A DNA stretch of 64,000 nucleotides from Novosphingobium flavum (GCF_014230315.1 NZ_JACLAW010000012.1:82809-146808); one strand, 5' to 3'. Shown: positions 34,715 to 44,369, numbered from the stretch's first letter. Program-made: numbers and translations. The notes: a model not told the origin generated them from the sequence alone.

Positions 34715-36307
34715 ATGCACAGCGACCTGTCCGCACCGAGCCGCCGCGACCTGCTCACCATGATCGGCAAGGCCGGGGGCGGCCTCGCCATGTATCAGGC
34801 GATGACCGCGCTCGGCCATGCCGCCGAGACCCAGTTCACCGGCCCGCCGCAACTCTCGGGCGCCAAGCCGGGCGCGAGTGTGCTGGTGCTCGGCGCGGGC
34901 CTTGCCGGCATGCTCGCCGCCTACGAGCTGACCAAGGCCGGCTACAAGGTGCAGGTGCTGGAATATCAGGACCGCCCCGGCGGGCGGAACTATTCGGTGC
35001 GTGGCGGCGACAAGATCGTGGAAGTCGGCGGCGCGACCCAGACCGTCGGCTATGCCCCCGGCAACTACCTCAATCCGGGGCCGTGGCGCATCCCGCACCA
35101 TCACCGCACCCTGCTGCACTATGCCAAGGCCTTCGGTGTCGAGCTGGAACCGTTCATCCAGATGAACCACAACGCCTTCGTCCACCGCAAGGGCGCCTTC
35201 GGTGGGAAGCCGCAGCGCTACAAGGAACTGGCGACCGACTTCAAGGGCCACGTCTCCGAACTGCTGGCCAAGTCGCTCAATGCCGGCGCGCTCGACAGCG
35301 CGGTCTCCAAGGAGGACAAGGAGCGCCTGGTCGAGGCGATGCGCGACTGGGGCGTGCTCGACGGCAACCTCGCCTATACCGGAGATCTCCACGTCGCCGC
35401 GCAGCGCGGATATGACAAGGCGCCCGGCGGCGGCGTTGGCGGCGCGCCCACGCCCTCGAAGATCAACGGGCTCTCGTCGGTGCTGGACAGCAATGTCTGG
35501 ACCCAGATGGGCTTCTTCTTCAGCTACGTGATGCAGACCACCATGTTCGAGCCCAAGGGCGGCATGGACATGATCGGCAAGGGTTTCTACCGGCAGGTCG
35601 CCAAGCTCGTGCGCCTGAACACCAAGGTTGCGAAGATCGCGCAAGACGAACGCGGGGTGACGGTCGACTGGACCGACACGAAGACCGGACAGGCCGGTCA
35701 GTCGAAGGCGGACTGGATGGTCTGCACCATTCCCGCCACGATCCTCAGCCAGATGGACCTGCAGGTTTCCGACGCGAAAAAGGCCGCGCTGAAAGCGCTG
35801 CCCTATTCCAACTCGGTCAAGATCGGGCTCGAGATGAAGAGCCGGTTCTGGGAAGAAAACTACTCGATTTACGGCGGCCATTCCTTCACCGATCAGGCGA
35901 TCGGGCTGCTGTCCTATCCCAATTTCGATTTCTTCAAGGATCGCCCGGCGGTCCTGCTCGGCGCCTTCGCGGGCGGGGCGGGCGGCTACCAGCTGGCGGG
36001 CATGACCCCCGAGCAGCGCATCCAGACCGCGCTGGCGCAGGGCGAGGTGTTCCACCCGGCCGAATACCGCGCCCAGTTCCTCAATGGCGCCTCGGTTGCC
36101 TGGAGCCGGATCCCGTGGATCATGGGCTGCTGCGCCACCTGGAGCGAGGACAGCCGCGCCCGGCACTACCAGGATCTGGTGTCGCTCGACGGCCGGATCG
36201 TGCTTGCTGGCGAACATGCCTCATACTACGGATGCTGGATGGAAGGCGCGCTGCTCTCGTCGCTCGATGCGATCAAGCGCCTTCATGCAAGGGCAATGTC
36301 CTCATAG
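34715..36307 (+). CDS. Flavin monoamine-oxidase family protein, Tat-exported
   Basis: The 530-residue protein has a Tat signal (SRRDLLTMIGKAGGG, Arg10-Arg11), the FAD-binding LVLGAGLAGM (Gly60, Gly62, Gly65), RPGGRNYS, and a C-terminal LAGEHASYYGCWMEGAL that completes the FAD site. The family oxidises amines or L-amino acids to imines. ATG 34715 is used, with GGGGGA upstream, not the TTG at 34712. Two cytochromes c flank it and an exported RidA precedes it. This suggests a periplasmic amine dehydrogenase using haem as electron acceptor in place of oxygen. Confidence 0.9.
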   Translation: MHSDLSAPSRRDLLTMIGKAGGGLAMYQAMTALGHAAETQFTGPPQLSGAKPGASVLVLGAGLAGMLAAYELTKAGYKVQVLEYQDRPGGRNYSVRGGDKIVEVGGATQTVGYAPGNYLNPGPWRIPHHHRTLLHYAKAFGVELEPFIQMNHNAFVHRKGAFGGKPQRYKELATDFKGHVSELLAKSLNAGALDSAVSKEDKERLVEAMRDWGVLDGNLAYTGDLHVAAQRGYDKAPGGGVGGAPTPSKINGLSSVLDSNVWTQMGFFFSYVMQTTMFEPKGGMDMIGKGFYRQVAKLVRLNTKVAKIAQDERGVTVDWTDTKTGQAGQSKADWMVCTIPATILSQMDLQVSDAKKAALKALPYSNSVKIGLEMKSRFWEENYSIYGGHSFTDQAIGLLSYPNFDFFKDRPAVLLGAFAGGAGGYQLAGMTPEQRIQTALAQGEVFHPAEYRAQFLNGASVAWSRIPWIMGCCATWSEDSRARHYQDLVSLDGRIVLAGEHASYYGCWMEGALLSSLDAIKRLHARAMSS

Positions 36308-36355
36308 GTACGGTGCTGCGGAACAACTCTCACTGGGCAATGGAAACCTGAACCG

Positions 36356-36733
36356 ATGAACAAACTGGCAATTTCTCTCGCCGTTGCGGGCCTGGCCTTT
36401 TCGATCTCCGCGACCGCGCAGGCAGCGGGCGACCCGGTCAAGGGCAAGGCGACTTTCGCCCAGTGCGCGGCCTGCCACAAGGTCGACAATACCGGCAAGA
36501 GCACGATCGGTCCGAACCTCTTCAAGGTGGCCGGGCGCGTTTCGGGCACCCTGCCGGGCTTTGCCTATTCGCCGGCCATGAAGAACGCCAAGAAGACCTG
36601 GAACGATGCTGCGCTCGACGCCTATCTCACGGCGCCGATGACCAACATTCCGGGCAACAAGATGCCTTACGCCGGTCTCAAGAACCCGGCCGATCGCGCC
36701 AACGTGATCGCCTATCTCAAGACCCTGAAGTAA
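36356..36733 (+). CDS. Class I cytochrome c (c2/c550 type), exported
   Basis: The 125-residue protein has a signal peptide ending AQAAG, a haem site CAACH (Cys37, Cys40, His41), GPNLFKVAGR and an axial Met in NKMPYAGL. This is the standard small soluble electron carrier. It begins 48 bases after the amine oxidase and is the likely link between that enzyme or its partner cytochrome and the terminal oxidase. Confidence 0.92.
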   Translation: MNKLAISLAVAGLAFSISATAQAAGDPVKGKATFAQCAACHKVDNTGKSTIGPNLFKVAGRVSGTLPGFAYSPAMKNAKKTWNDAALDAYLTAPMTNIPGNKMPYAGLKNPADRANVIAYLKTLK

Positions 36734-36776
36734 GGGCGCGCCCGCGCCTTTGGCGCGAACAGGCCGAAAAAGCTAA

Positions 36777-36805
36777 AGGGCGCCGGAGTTGTCCTCCGGC
36801 GCCCT
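36777..36805. terminator. Strong hairpin, probable terminator
   Basis: A perfect 12-base stem (AGGGCGCCGGAG with CTCCGGCGCCCT) closes a TTGTC loop between convergent genes. On the - strand the bases after the stem are TTAGCTTTTT, so it may serve the UrcA gene better than the cytochrome gene. Confidence 0.7.
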
Positions 36806-36887
36806 CGCCTTTGCGGCCTCCCCAAACGATTATGCGCGGGAATGCGTCGGGTAGACCCCGATCAGCCGTAAAATCAGTCGGCCAGGA

Positions 36888-37217
36888 TCAGTTCGGCAGG
36901 CCCTGGGTCGCCATGCGCGCACCGCCGTTGGTGGCGGCCATCACCAGCTGGCGCACCTTGGGTGCCATGCTGGCGGCCATTTCGCGGCGGCACTTGAAGT
37001 CGGGCGAAAGGTCGGCGCCGATCCGGTCGCCCGGGTTGCAGGTGGCGGCGATCTTCCTGGCGGCGTCGGCCTGGAACTTGGCCACGGCCTCGGGATTGGC
37101 GAAATCGACGCCGGCCGAGTTGACGTTCAGCGCAACGTTCTCACGCGGGCCGGCGAAAGCCGCCGACGAACCGGCAAGCAGGGCAACCGCGGCCAGCGCG
37201 GTGCAGATGGTCTTCAT
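36888..37217 (-). CDS. UrcA-family protein, exported
   Basis: The 109-residue protein has a signal peptide (1-22, ending AAFAG) and two cysteines in the mature part (ATCNPGD and FKCRREM). The pattern of a DFANPEAVAKFQADAARKIA helix followed by the Cys pair fits the UrcA family, small secreted proteins common in sphingomonads with no known biochemical role. AGGAGA precedes the ATG. It stands alone on this strand after a strong hairpin. Confidence 0.75.
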   Translation of the reverse strand: MKTICTALAAVALLAGSSAAFAGPRENVALNVNSAGVDFANPEAVAKFQADAARKIAATCNPGDRIGADLSPDFKCRREMAASMAPKVRQLVMAATNGGARMATQGLPN

Positions 37218-37620
37218 GGATAGTCTCCTGCGAAACTTATTATTCGTGCGATTTTTTGTAATAATGAAGGTGGGAGTGCCACGTCAGGCTTATTAAGCGG
37301 GCCGGGCCCTCTCCTGCCTGTCAGCGTTCTTTGTGCGCTTGACTGGCCAAATAGTGCCGCGATTCCCTCACGACAAGGCGAAAAATCACGCTGCAGCGCG
37401 GAATTGCGCGGTTTTGCGTGCTGCCGCTGCGAAGTGCGTTTCGTGCAACGGCCTATATCTGCGCGCCGCATTTAGAATCTTGTCTTGCACGATACTGTGC
37501 AGTTCTTGTTATTGGCGGATAATTACATAACCGCCATTTGGAACCTTCACCGCGGCCTGCCGGCCTTTGGCCGCCGCGGCCCGCCTCCCGCTCACGCCGC
37601 ACTGCACCAGCAACTGTGCA
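37218..37620. other. AT-richer non-coding region upstream of the UrcA gene
   Basis: About 400 bases lack a supportable gene and are noticeably less GC-rich than the surroundings. They include a run ATTTTTTGTAATAATGAAG near 37248-37268 that would lie in the UrcA leader. An inverted repeat TGGCGG-N12-CCGCCA occurs at 37513-37536. The UrcA promoter must be here; no clear -35/-10 pair stands out. Confidence 0.4.
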
Positions 37621-37666
37621 AAAAAATCGGGCCGCAGCAGGCAATTCCCGCTGCGGCCCGCATTTT
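37621..37666. terminator. Bidirectional rho-independent terminator
   Basis: A 10-base stem (GGGCCGCAGC at 37629-37638 with GCTGCGGCCC at 37650-37659) is flanked by six A on the left and five T on the right. On the - strand it gives a classical terminator for the cytochrome b561 gene, which ends at 37707. Confidence 0.85.
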
Positions 37667-37706
37667 TCATGACCGGGAAGGGGCCGCTGGCCGCCTTCCG
37701 CGCCGA

Positions 37707-38465
37707 TCACATGTACGAATCCTCGCTCAGCCCTTCAACCGGCGGCGGCTTGTCCCACGGCCAGCGCGCGCCCCACGGCGGTACGCCCCACGAGATCCAT
37801 ACCGCCACCACGGCGGCGATCACCGCGACCACCAGGCCCCGCCACAGCGGCGCCATCCGGGGGGCCGTGATGCCGGCGGGCACCCACTTGCGGCCGGTGA
37901 TCATCGCCGCGACAAGCTTCTCCTGCTTGACGAAGCGGTAGAACAGGATCGCCGCGATATGCAGCACGATCAGCGCAAGGATCAGGTTGAACACCAGTTC
38001 GTGGGCCTTGCTCGCCGCCACCGCCGTATCATAGGACACGAGGTGGTTGAGCGGGCCCGAGGCGACCGCGTCGGTATCCTGGGCGATCGTGCCGAGCCCA
38101 ACCTGCAGCGTGAGCAGGCCGAGCAGGCCGAGCACGCTGAGCGCGCCCAGCGGGTTGTGCCCGACGACATGCTCGGCCGTGCCGGCCCGTGCGCTGGCGA
38201 TATAGGCGCGGATCGACGCCGGCCCCCGGACGAAGCCGGCAAACCGTGCGGTCGAAGACCCGACCAGGCCCCACACCAGGCGGAACAGCACCAGGCCGAG
38301 CATGATCAGCCCGATGGTGACGTGCAGCTTGATGTTCCCCTTCTCCGCCGTCCACCACAGGGCCGGCATGAGCACGACGAAGCTCCAGTGGACCAGCCGA
38401 ACCGGCAGGTCCCACAGAGCGATCGAGCGGGTCGCGTCCCCGGCGACATCCGGCGCATCGCTCAT
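37707..38465 (-). CDS. Cytochrome b561-type membrane protein
   Basis: The 252-residue protein has about four to five membrane segments and conserved haem-b His candidates in VRLVHWSFV, IKLHVTIG, KAHELVFN and VLHIAAILFYR. It matches the small bacterial cytochrome b561 family, which moves electrons between quinone and periplasmic c-type cytochromes. AAGGAAG lies 6-7 bases before ATG 38465. It follows a cytochrome c' gene by 10 bases, a common pairing. The gene may connect the periplasmic oxidation modules upstream to the quinone pool. Confidence 0.9.
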   Translation of the reverse strand: MSDAPDVAGDATRSIALWDLPVRLVHWSFVVLMPALWWTAEKGNIKLHVTIGLIMLGLVLFRLVWGLVGSSTARFAGFVRGPASIRAYIASARAGTAEHVVGHNPLGALSVLGLLGLLTLQVGLGTIAQDTDAVASGPLNHLVSYDTAVAASKAHELVFNLILALIVLHIAAILFYRFVKQEKLVAAMITGRKWVPAGITAPRMAPLWRGLVVAVIAAVVAVWISWGVPPWGARWPWDKPPPVEGLSEDSYM

Positions 38466-38475
38466 GCTGGCTTCC

Positions 38476-38937
38476 TTAGCTGCGCGGCTTGCGGAAGGTG
38501 TCGTGGCAGCCCTTGCAGGTCTGGCCGACCGCACCGGCAGCAGCCTGCATCTTGGCGAGATCGCCCGTGTTGGCGGCAGCCTGGAAGGCCTTGGCGGCGG
38601 CGGCCATCTTGGCGTCGGCAGCCTTGAAGTCGGCCGGCTTCTGCCAGATCACCGGCAGGGCATCGGTCTTCACGCCGGTTTCGGCGCCGGTGCCCTTGGG
38701 GAAGCCACCCTTGACCTTGACGGCAGCGGCGGCCAGCGCATTGGCATTGGCCTTGACCACGGCCGGGTTGGGCGAGGGGAGCTTGAACTCGTCCATCGTG
38801 CCCTTCATCGCCTTGCCCATGATCTTGAAGTTGTCCTGGCGGGCCTTGATCACGTCGGCCGGAGCGGCGGCGATGGCAACCATGGCGGTGGCAGGCAGAA
38901 TGAGCGCCGCGATGGCGGCGAGCTTGACGGTCTTCAT
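38476..38937 (-). CDS. Cytochrome c' (class II c-type cytochrome), exported
   Basis: The 153-residue protein has a signal peptide (1-24), a four-helix-bundle-like composition, and the haem site near the C-terminus, CKGCH (Cys141, Cys144, His145), as in class II cytochromes. It is encoded directly before cytochrome b561 and probably shares its transcript. Roles in the family include electron transfer and NO binding. Confidence 0.92.
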   Translation of the reverse strand: MKTVKLAAIAALILPATAMVAIAAAPADVIKARQDNFKIMGKAMKGTMDEFKLPSPNPAVVKANANALAAAAVKVKGGFPKGTGAETGVKTDALPVIWQKPADFKAADAKMAAAAKAFQAAANTGDLAKMQAAAGAVGQTCKGCHDTFRKPRS

Positions 38938-39039
38938 TGTGTTTGTTCTCCCCGGGAGGTGCGGATTGTTGACGATCCAGCCTGCGCTTCTCGCCGATCA
39001 GCGCCTGCCGGTCAACTTGCCGTCTTGTCGCTGATTGTC

Positions 39040-40782
39040 TCAATTGCGTGATATAAAGGCCCGCCAGCCGCCCAATGCCGTGATGTCCTCGGCTCCGGCA
39101 AGGGCCCGCGGTTCGGCCACGAAACCCTTGACCTGGCTGCCGTCGGCCAGCGTGACCGTACCGATTGCCAGTGGCGGCGGCACCTCGACCACGAAGGAGC
39201 CGAAGGCCGCGATTTCAATCTCGTAGACTTCTACCTTTATCGCGCCGCCGCTCTCGTCGAAGACCAGCGCGGGCTTGGGCGGCACCGAATCCGCCATGGC
39301 GAAGAGGCGGTAGCTGGGCGCGGTCTCGGTGGCGCAGACGAATTTGGCCCCCCGGCTGGTCAACTGCCAGTGCAGCGGCATGCCTTCGAGGTGAGCGCCG
39401 ACGACGGCGAGACGGGTGGTTTCCACTTTGCCTCCGGTATCAAGGGTGGGGCGCTCGCCGGGATGGGCCCAGTCCAGAGCGAAATCGATAAGCGCGCGGT
39501 CGGATCCGGCCGGGGCGAACAGGCTGATCCCGAACCCGGTGCCATTGCGGCGATAGCCCGCCGGCACGGCGATCGCAGCCATGTCGAGCAGGTTGACGAA
39601 ATTGGTATAGGTGCCGAAGTGGCTGTTGAGCGCCACCGGATTGGCCAGCATCTCGCGCACCCGGTAGATTACGGGAGAGGTCGGCACGGCCAGGGCATCG
39701 ACCTCGCGCCACAGGAGCTGCGCGGCGCGGGCGTAGTCCATCAACTGGTACTGCCCGCGAAAGGCCTCGATCGCGCTGACCCCGGTCCCGCCCTCGACGA
39801 TCTCGCGCACGGTCGGGTCGAAAGCGCCGGGGTCGCCGCGCAGCAGGTCTTCGACGGCGGCGGTCCGCTCGGCCACCCACGGCCCGGAATAGAGCAGCTT
39901 GGCGGCCTCGAGCAGCGGGGCGATGTCGACCTCGACCAGCGCATAGCCCTGCGCCTCCAGCCGCTCGAGCGCGCGGGCATAGAGGTATTCCGCCTCAAGG
40001 TCGCCGAACCACGGGCGCTGCGCGGGTAGCGGCACGCCGAGCACCTTGCCCACCGGGAGGTCGGCCAGCTCGCGCGAATAGGCGTCGGCCAGGTCGAACC
40101 CGGCGATCACGCTGTCGGCGAGGGCGGCATCCTCGGCGTCGAGGGCGAAGACGGTGATGCAATCGAGCGAGCGGCAGGCCGGGGTCAGACCGGAGGTGGA
40201 CCAGCGCCCCTTGGTCGGCTTCAGACCGACAAGGCCGTTGAAGGCGGCGGGCACCCGGCCCGATCCCGCCGTGTCGGTGCCCAGCGCCAGCGGCACCACC
40301 CCCGCGCCGACCACCACGGCCGAACCCGAGCTGGACCCGCCGCTGACATAGTCGAGATTGGCCACGCAGCGCGGAGCGCCATAGGGGCTGCGCGTGCCGT
40401 TGAGCCCGGTGGCGAACTGGTCGAGATTGGTCTTGCCGAGGCAAATCGCACCCGCATCGATCATCCGCTGCACGGTAAAGGCATTGGCTACCGGATCATA
40501 GGCGAAGGCCGGGCAGGCTGCCGTGGTCGGCAGCCCCACCACGTCGATATTGTCCTTCACCGCGAAGGGCACGCCGGCCAGCGGCAGCACTTCGCCCGCC
40601 GCGATCCGCGCGTCGACCGCGCGGGCGGCGGCCAGCACCGCCTCGGCGCCAAAACGGCTGATCCAGGCCTGCGGCTGGACCGCATCGTAAGCCGCCGCCC
40701 GCGCCAGCGCCTCCTCGGCCACCTCCAGTGCGGTCGCCGCGCCGGAACGGACATCATGGGCAATCGCGCGCGCGGTCTTCAT
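39040..40782 (-). CDS. atzF: Allophanate hydrolase
   Basis: The 580-residue protein has an amidase-signature domain: Lys76 in FAVKDNID, the cis-Ser region YVSGGSSSGSA (Ser150) and nucleophile Ser174 in GTDTAGSGRVPA. A C-terminal domain (about 455-580) typical of the bacterial allophanate hydrolases follows. It converts allophanate to ammonia and CO2. Its start overlaps the carboxylase stop by 4 bases (ATGA), so it is the last gene of the operon. With the upstream carboxylase it completes ATP-dependent, nickel-free urea or guanidine degradation. Confidence 0.93.
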   Translation of the reverse strand: MKTARAIAHDVRSGAATALEVAEEALARAAAYDAVQPQAWISRFGAEAVLAAARAVDARIAAGEVLPLAGVPFAVKDNIDVVGLPTTAACPAFAYDPVANAFTVQRMIDAGAICLGKTNLDQFATGLNGTRSPYGAPRCVANLDYVSGGSSSGSAVVVGAGVVPLALGTDTAGSGRVPAAFNGLVGLKPTKGRWSTSGLTPACRSLDCITVFALDAEDAALADSVIAGFDLADAYSRELADLPVGKVLGVPLPAQRPWFGDLEAEYLYARALERLEAQGYALVEVDIAPLLEAAKLLYSGPWVAERTAAVEDLLRGDPGAFDPTVREIVEGGTGVSAIEAFRGQYQLMDYARAAQLLWREVDALAVPTSPVIYRVREMLANPVALNSHFGTYTNFVNLLDMAAIAVPAGYRRNGTGFGISLFAPAGSDRALIDFALDWAHPGERPTLDTGGKVETTRLAVVGAHLEGMPLHWQLTSRGAKFVCATETAPSYRLFAMADSVPPKPALVFDESGGAIKVEVYEIEIAAFGSFVVEVPPPLAIGTVTLADGSQVKGFVAEPRALAGAEDITALGGWRAFISRN

Positions 40783-43700
40783 GGCATCTCCACGGCTATC
40801 AGGGGCGCGCCGGGGCTGACCGGCTGGCGTTCGGACAGATAGAGCCTGCGCACCGTGCCGCTGACCGGGGCGATCACCGGGCTTTCCATCTTCATCGCCT
40901 CGATCACGGCGATGGTGTCCCCGGCGACGACCGTGTCACCCTCGGCCACGGACCATGACCACAGCACCCCGCCGAACGGGGCCTCGACCAGTTCGCAGCC
41001 CTCCGGCAGGTCGATCGCCACCGGGTCGGCCGAGGCTTCTGCGTCTTCGGTGAGCGCGGCGACCCGGCTGAACTCGCCGCGCGCTTCCCAGTCGGCCCGC
41101 TCGGCGGCAAAGGCGATCTCGCGGCGGCGCTGGAACGCGGCGATGTCTCCGGCATTGTTGGCCAGCAGCGCGCGGTAGTCAGCCAGGCGGAACTCCCCCT
41201 CCTCGATCGTGATCTCACGCCGGCCGAGCGGAAAGTCGCGCCGCCATTCGGTCAGCTCCTCGTGGCTTACCGGGAAGAAGCGGATCCGGTCGAAAAACCG
41301 CAGCAGCCACGGCTTGCCCTCGGTAAAGGAACCGGTCTGCATCCACGAATTCCACACCTGGATGGTGCGGCCGAACAGCTGGTAGCCGCCGGGCCCCTCC
41401 ATCCCGTAGATGCACATATAGGCCCCGCCGATCCCGACCACGTTGGGCGGGGTCCAGGTCCGGGCCGGATTGTATTTCGTCGTGACCAGCCGGTGGCGCG
41501 GGTCGACCGGGGTGGCCACCGGCGCGCCGAGATAGACGTCGCCCAGGCCCATCACGAGGTATTCGGCATCGAACACGATGCGCCTGACCGCCTCGGCATC
41601 GGCAAGGCCGTTGGCGCGACGGATAAACTCGATATTGTCCGGGCACCACGGCGCATCGTCGCGCACCGAGGCCATGTACTTGGCCACCGTCTCATGGATC
41701 GCCGGATCATCCCACGAAAGCGGCAGCCACACGGTGCGGCTGGGGATGGCGAAATCGTCAAGCCCGCCCAGCCGCTCCTCCGCCCCGGCCAGCGCGGCCA
41801 CCAGATCGCGTTGCGGGAGCAGGCGGCTGTCATGGTGGATCTGGACCGAGCGGATGCCCGGCGTCACGTCGATGATCCCGGGCAGTTGCAGCTGGTCCAA
41901 CTCCAGCATCAGGGCATGGACGCGCAGGCGCAGCTCGAGGTCGAGCACGATCGGGCCGTATTCGACCAGCAAGTGCTGGTCGCCCTGCCGGCGATAGGTG
42001 ACCTCGGGGCGATGCCCTTCGGCGGCGATCGCGTGAACGATCGGGCTGCCCAGCTCGGCGAGGAGGTCGATCGGCGCCGATGCTCTTCCCGCAATCACCG
42101 CATCCTGCTCGGCCAGCGCCGCCGCCGCCCCCGCCTCGCTCACCGGGAGGAACCGGACGCTGTCGCCCGGCGCCAGTTGCCCCAGCTTCCACAGGTCGGC
42201 GGCGATCGTCACGAAGGGGCAGACAAACCCGCCGAGCGAAGGCCCGTCCGGCCCGAGCAGGATCGGCATGTCGCCGGTAAAGTCGACCGCGCCCACGGCA
42301 TAGGCATTGTCATGAATGTTCGACGGGTGCAGCCCCGCCTCGCCCCCGTCGGCCCGCGCCCAGTGCGGCTTGGGCCCGGTCAGGCGCACCCCGGTGCGGC
42401 TCGAATTGTAGTGCACCTTGTAGGGCGCGGTGCAGAGCGTCTCGATGTCGTCGTGAGTGAAGAAATCGGGCGCGCCGTGGGGGCCATAGAGCACCCGCAG
42501 CGTCCATTCCCGCGCGATGGCGGGCCGCGCCGCGCCGCCCAGTGCGGGCAGCGGCTTTTCGCGGGCAAGGTGCAGGGTATCGCCGGTCAGAACCCCGCGC
42601 GCGGCATGGCCGCCGAACTCGCCCAGTGTGAAGGCCGCTCGGCTGCCGAGGAAAGTCGGCGCGGCAATCGCCCCCTCGACCAGCAGGTAACCGCGCATCC
42701 CCGCGCCCGAAACCCGCCCGATCTGGAGCACCTGCCCGGCTGAGACCGCGAACGGCTCCCAGCAAGGCACCGCGACCCCGTCGAGCGTCGCGGCAAAGTC
42801 GGCGCCGGTCAGGCAGACCCGCACCGCCGTATCGAACTTCAGCGTGGGCCCGGCGGCGGTGAACTCCAGCCCCGCCGCGCCCTCGTGATTGCCGAGCAGG
42901 CGATTGCCGAGCCGAAACGACAGCGCGTCCATCGGCCCCGAAGGCGGCACGCCCACGTCCCAGAAGCCGATCCGCCCCGGCCAGTCCTGCACCGTGGTGG
43001 CGGGCCCGCCCGAGAGCACGCGGATCGTCTGCGGATACCATTCGATCCCGGACAGCGCCCGGGTCGAGACCTTGCCGCTGGTGAACACCTCCGAGGCGAT
43101 CACGCTGCGCAGCCAGTCGAGGTTGGTTTCGATCCCCGAAAGCCGCGTCTCGTCGAGCGCGTCGTGCAAGGCCTCGATCGCCTCGGCCCGGCTCGGCGCA
43201 GTGACGATCAGCTTGGCCAGCATCGGATCGTAGAACGCCGAGACCACCGACCCCGCCGCCACCCAGCCATCGACGCGCGGGCCATCGGGAAAGTCCACCT
43301 CGATGAGCCGGCCGGAAGAGGGGCGGAAGTCCTGCCCCGGGTCCTCGGCATAGAGCCGCACCTGGATCGAGGCGCCCTGCGGCCTGGCTTCGAACCCATC
43401 CAGAAAGGCAAAGTCCCCTGCCGCCCCGCGCACCATCCACTCGACCAGGTCGACCCCGGTAACCTGCTCGGTCACCCCGTGCTCGACCTGCAGCCGGGTG
43501 TTGACCTCGAGGAAGTAGAAGTCGTCCCGCGCCGGATCGTAGAGAAACTCGACCGTCCCGGCGGAAAGGTAATGCGCTCCCGCGGTCAGCCGCACGGCAG
43601 CATCGATCATCGCCGCGCGCGTCCCCGGCGGGAGCAGCGGAGCCGGGGTCTCCTCGACCACCTTCTGGTTGCGCCGCTGCAGCGAACAGTCCCGCTCGCC

Positions 43701-44369
43701 CAGCGCCACGACCCGGCCCTGCCCGTCGCCGAAGACCTGCACCTCGATATGCCGCGCGGTCTCGACATAGCGTTCGAGGAAGACGCCGCCATTGCCGAAA
43801 TTGCCCGCGCCCAGCCGCACCACCGAGGCGAAGGCATCGGCCAGTTCACTGGCCGAATGGCAGATCTTCATCCCGATCCCGCCGCCGCCCGCTGTGGCCT
43901 TGAGGATCACCGGATAGCCGATGCCCTCCGCCGCCTGCACCGCCTCTTGCTTGTCGGTCAGCAGCCCCGTCCCCGGCGCCAGCGCCACCCCGTGCGCCTC
44001 GGCCAGGTCGCGCGCGGTGTGCTTGAGACCGAACCCGGTGATGTTTTCCGGCGTCGGCCCGATGAACACGATCCCCGCCGCCGCGCAGGCCGCCGCGAAC
44101 TCGGTGCTCTCGGAAAGGAAGCCGTAACCGGGATGGATCGCCTCCGCCCCGGTCGCCTTGGCCGCCGCGATGATCGCCGGAATATTCAGGTAGCTCTCAG
44201 CTGCCGGCGCCGGCCCGATCCGCACCGCCTCGTCGGCCGCCGCCACGTGCAGCGAACCCGCATCGGTATCGGAAAAGACCGCGACCGAAGAGACCCCCAT
44301 CGCCTTCAGCGTGCGGACGATGCGGCAGGCGATCGCTCCGCGATTGGCGATGAGGACCTTCTGGAACAT
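40779..44369 (-). CDS. Urea carboxylase / guanidine carboxylase (biotin-dependent)
   Basis: The 1196-residue protein has a biotin carboxylase domain from MFQKVLIANRGAIACRI to about 450. A carboxyltransferase region (about 475-1010) with two KipA/KipI-like halves follows (the first begins near RVLSGGPATTVQDWPGRIGF). A biotinyl domain carries Lys1160 in EAMKMES. The family carboxylates urea to allophanate. Enzymes encoded beside the two UAAP genes have been shown elsewhere to prefer guanidine, which makes guanidine the better guess here. The upstream extension to 44687 is false: ATG 44369 overlaps the previous stop as TGATG. Confidence 0.92.
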   Translation of the reverse strand: MFQKVLIANRGAIACRIVRTLKAMGVSSVAVFSDTDAGSLHVAAADEAVRIGPAPAAESYLNIPAIIAAAKATGAEAIHPGYGFLSESTEFAAACAAAGIVFIGPTPENITGFGLKHTARDLAEAHGVALAPGTGLLTDKQEAVQAAEGIGYPVILKATAGGGGIGMKICHSASELADAFASVVRLGAGNFGNGGVFLERYVETARHIEVQVFGDGQGRVVALGERDCSLQRRNQKVVEETPAPLLPPGTRAAMIDAAVRLTAGAHYLSAGTVEFLYDPARDDFYFLEVNTRLQVEHGVTEQVTGVDLVEWMVRGAAGDFAFLDGFEARPQGASIQVRLYAEDPGQDFRPSSGRLIEVDFPDGPRVDGWVAAGSVVSAFYDPMLAKLIVTAPSRAEAIEALHDALDETRLSGIETNLDWLRSVIASEVFTSGKVSTRALSGIEWYPQTIRVLSGGPATTVQDWPGRIGFWDVGVPPSGPMDALSFRLGNRLLGNHEGAAGLEFTAAGPTLKFDTAVRVCLTGADFAATLDGVAVPCWEPFAVSAGQVLQIGRVSGAGMRGYLLVEGAIAAPTFLGSRAAFTLGEFGGHAARGVLTGDTLHLAREKPLPALGGAARPAIAREWTLRVLYGPHGAPDFFTHDDIETLCTAPYKVHYNSSRTGVRLTGPKPHWARADGGEAGLHPSNIHDNAYAVGAVDFTGDMPILLGPDGPSLGGFVCPFVTIAADLWKLGQLAPGDSVRFLPVSEAGAAAALAEQDAVIAGRASAPIDLLAELGSPIVHAIAAEGHRPEVTYRRQGDQHLLVEYGPIVLDLELRLRVHALMLELDQLQLPGIIDVTPGIRSVQIHHDSRLLPQRDLVAALAGAEERLGGLDDFAIPSRTVWLPLSWDDPAIHETVAKYMASVRDDAPWCPDNIEFIRRANGLADAEAVRRIVFDAEYLVMGLGDVYLGAPVATPVDPRHRLVTTKYNPARTWTPPNVVGIGGAYMCIYGMEGPGGYQLFGRTIQVWNSWMQTGSFTEGKPWLLRFFDRIRFFPVSHEELTEWRRDFPLGRREITIEEGEFRLADYRALLANNAGDIAAFQRRREIAFAAERADWEARGEFSRVAALTEDAEASADPVAIDLPEGCELVEAPFGGVLWSWSVAEGDTVVAGDTIAVIEAMKMESPVIAPVSGTVRRLYLSERQPVSPGAPLIAVEMP

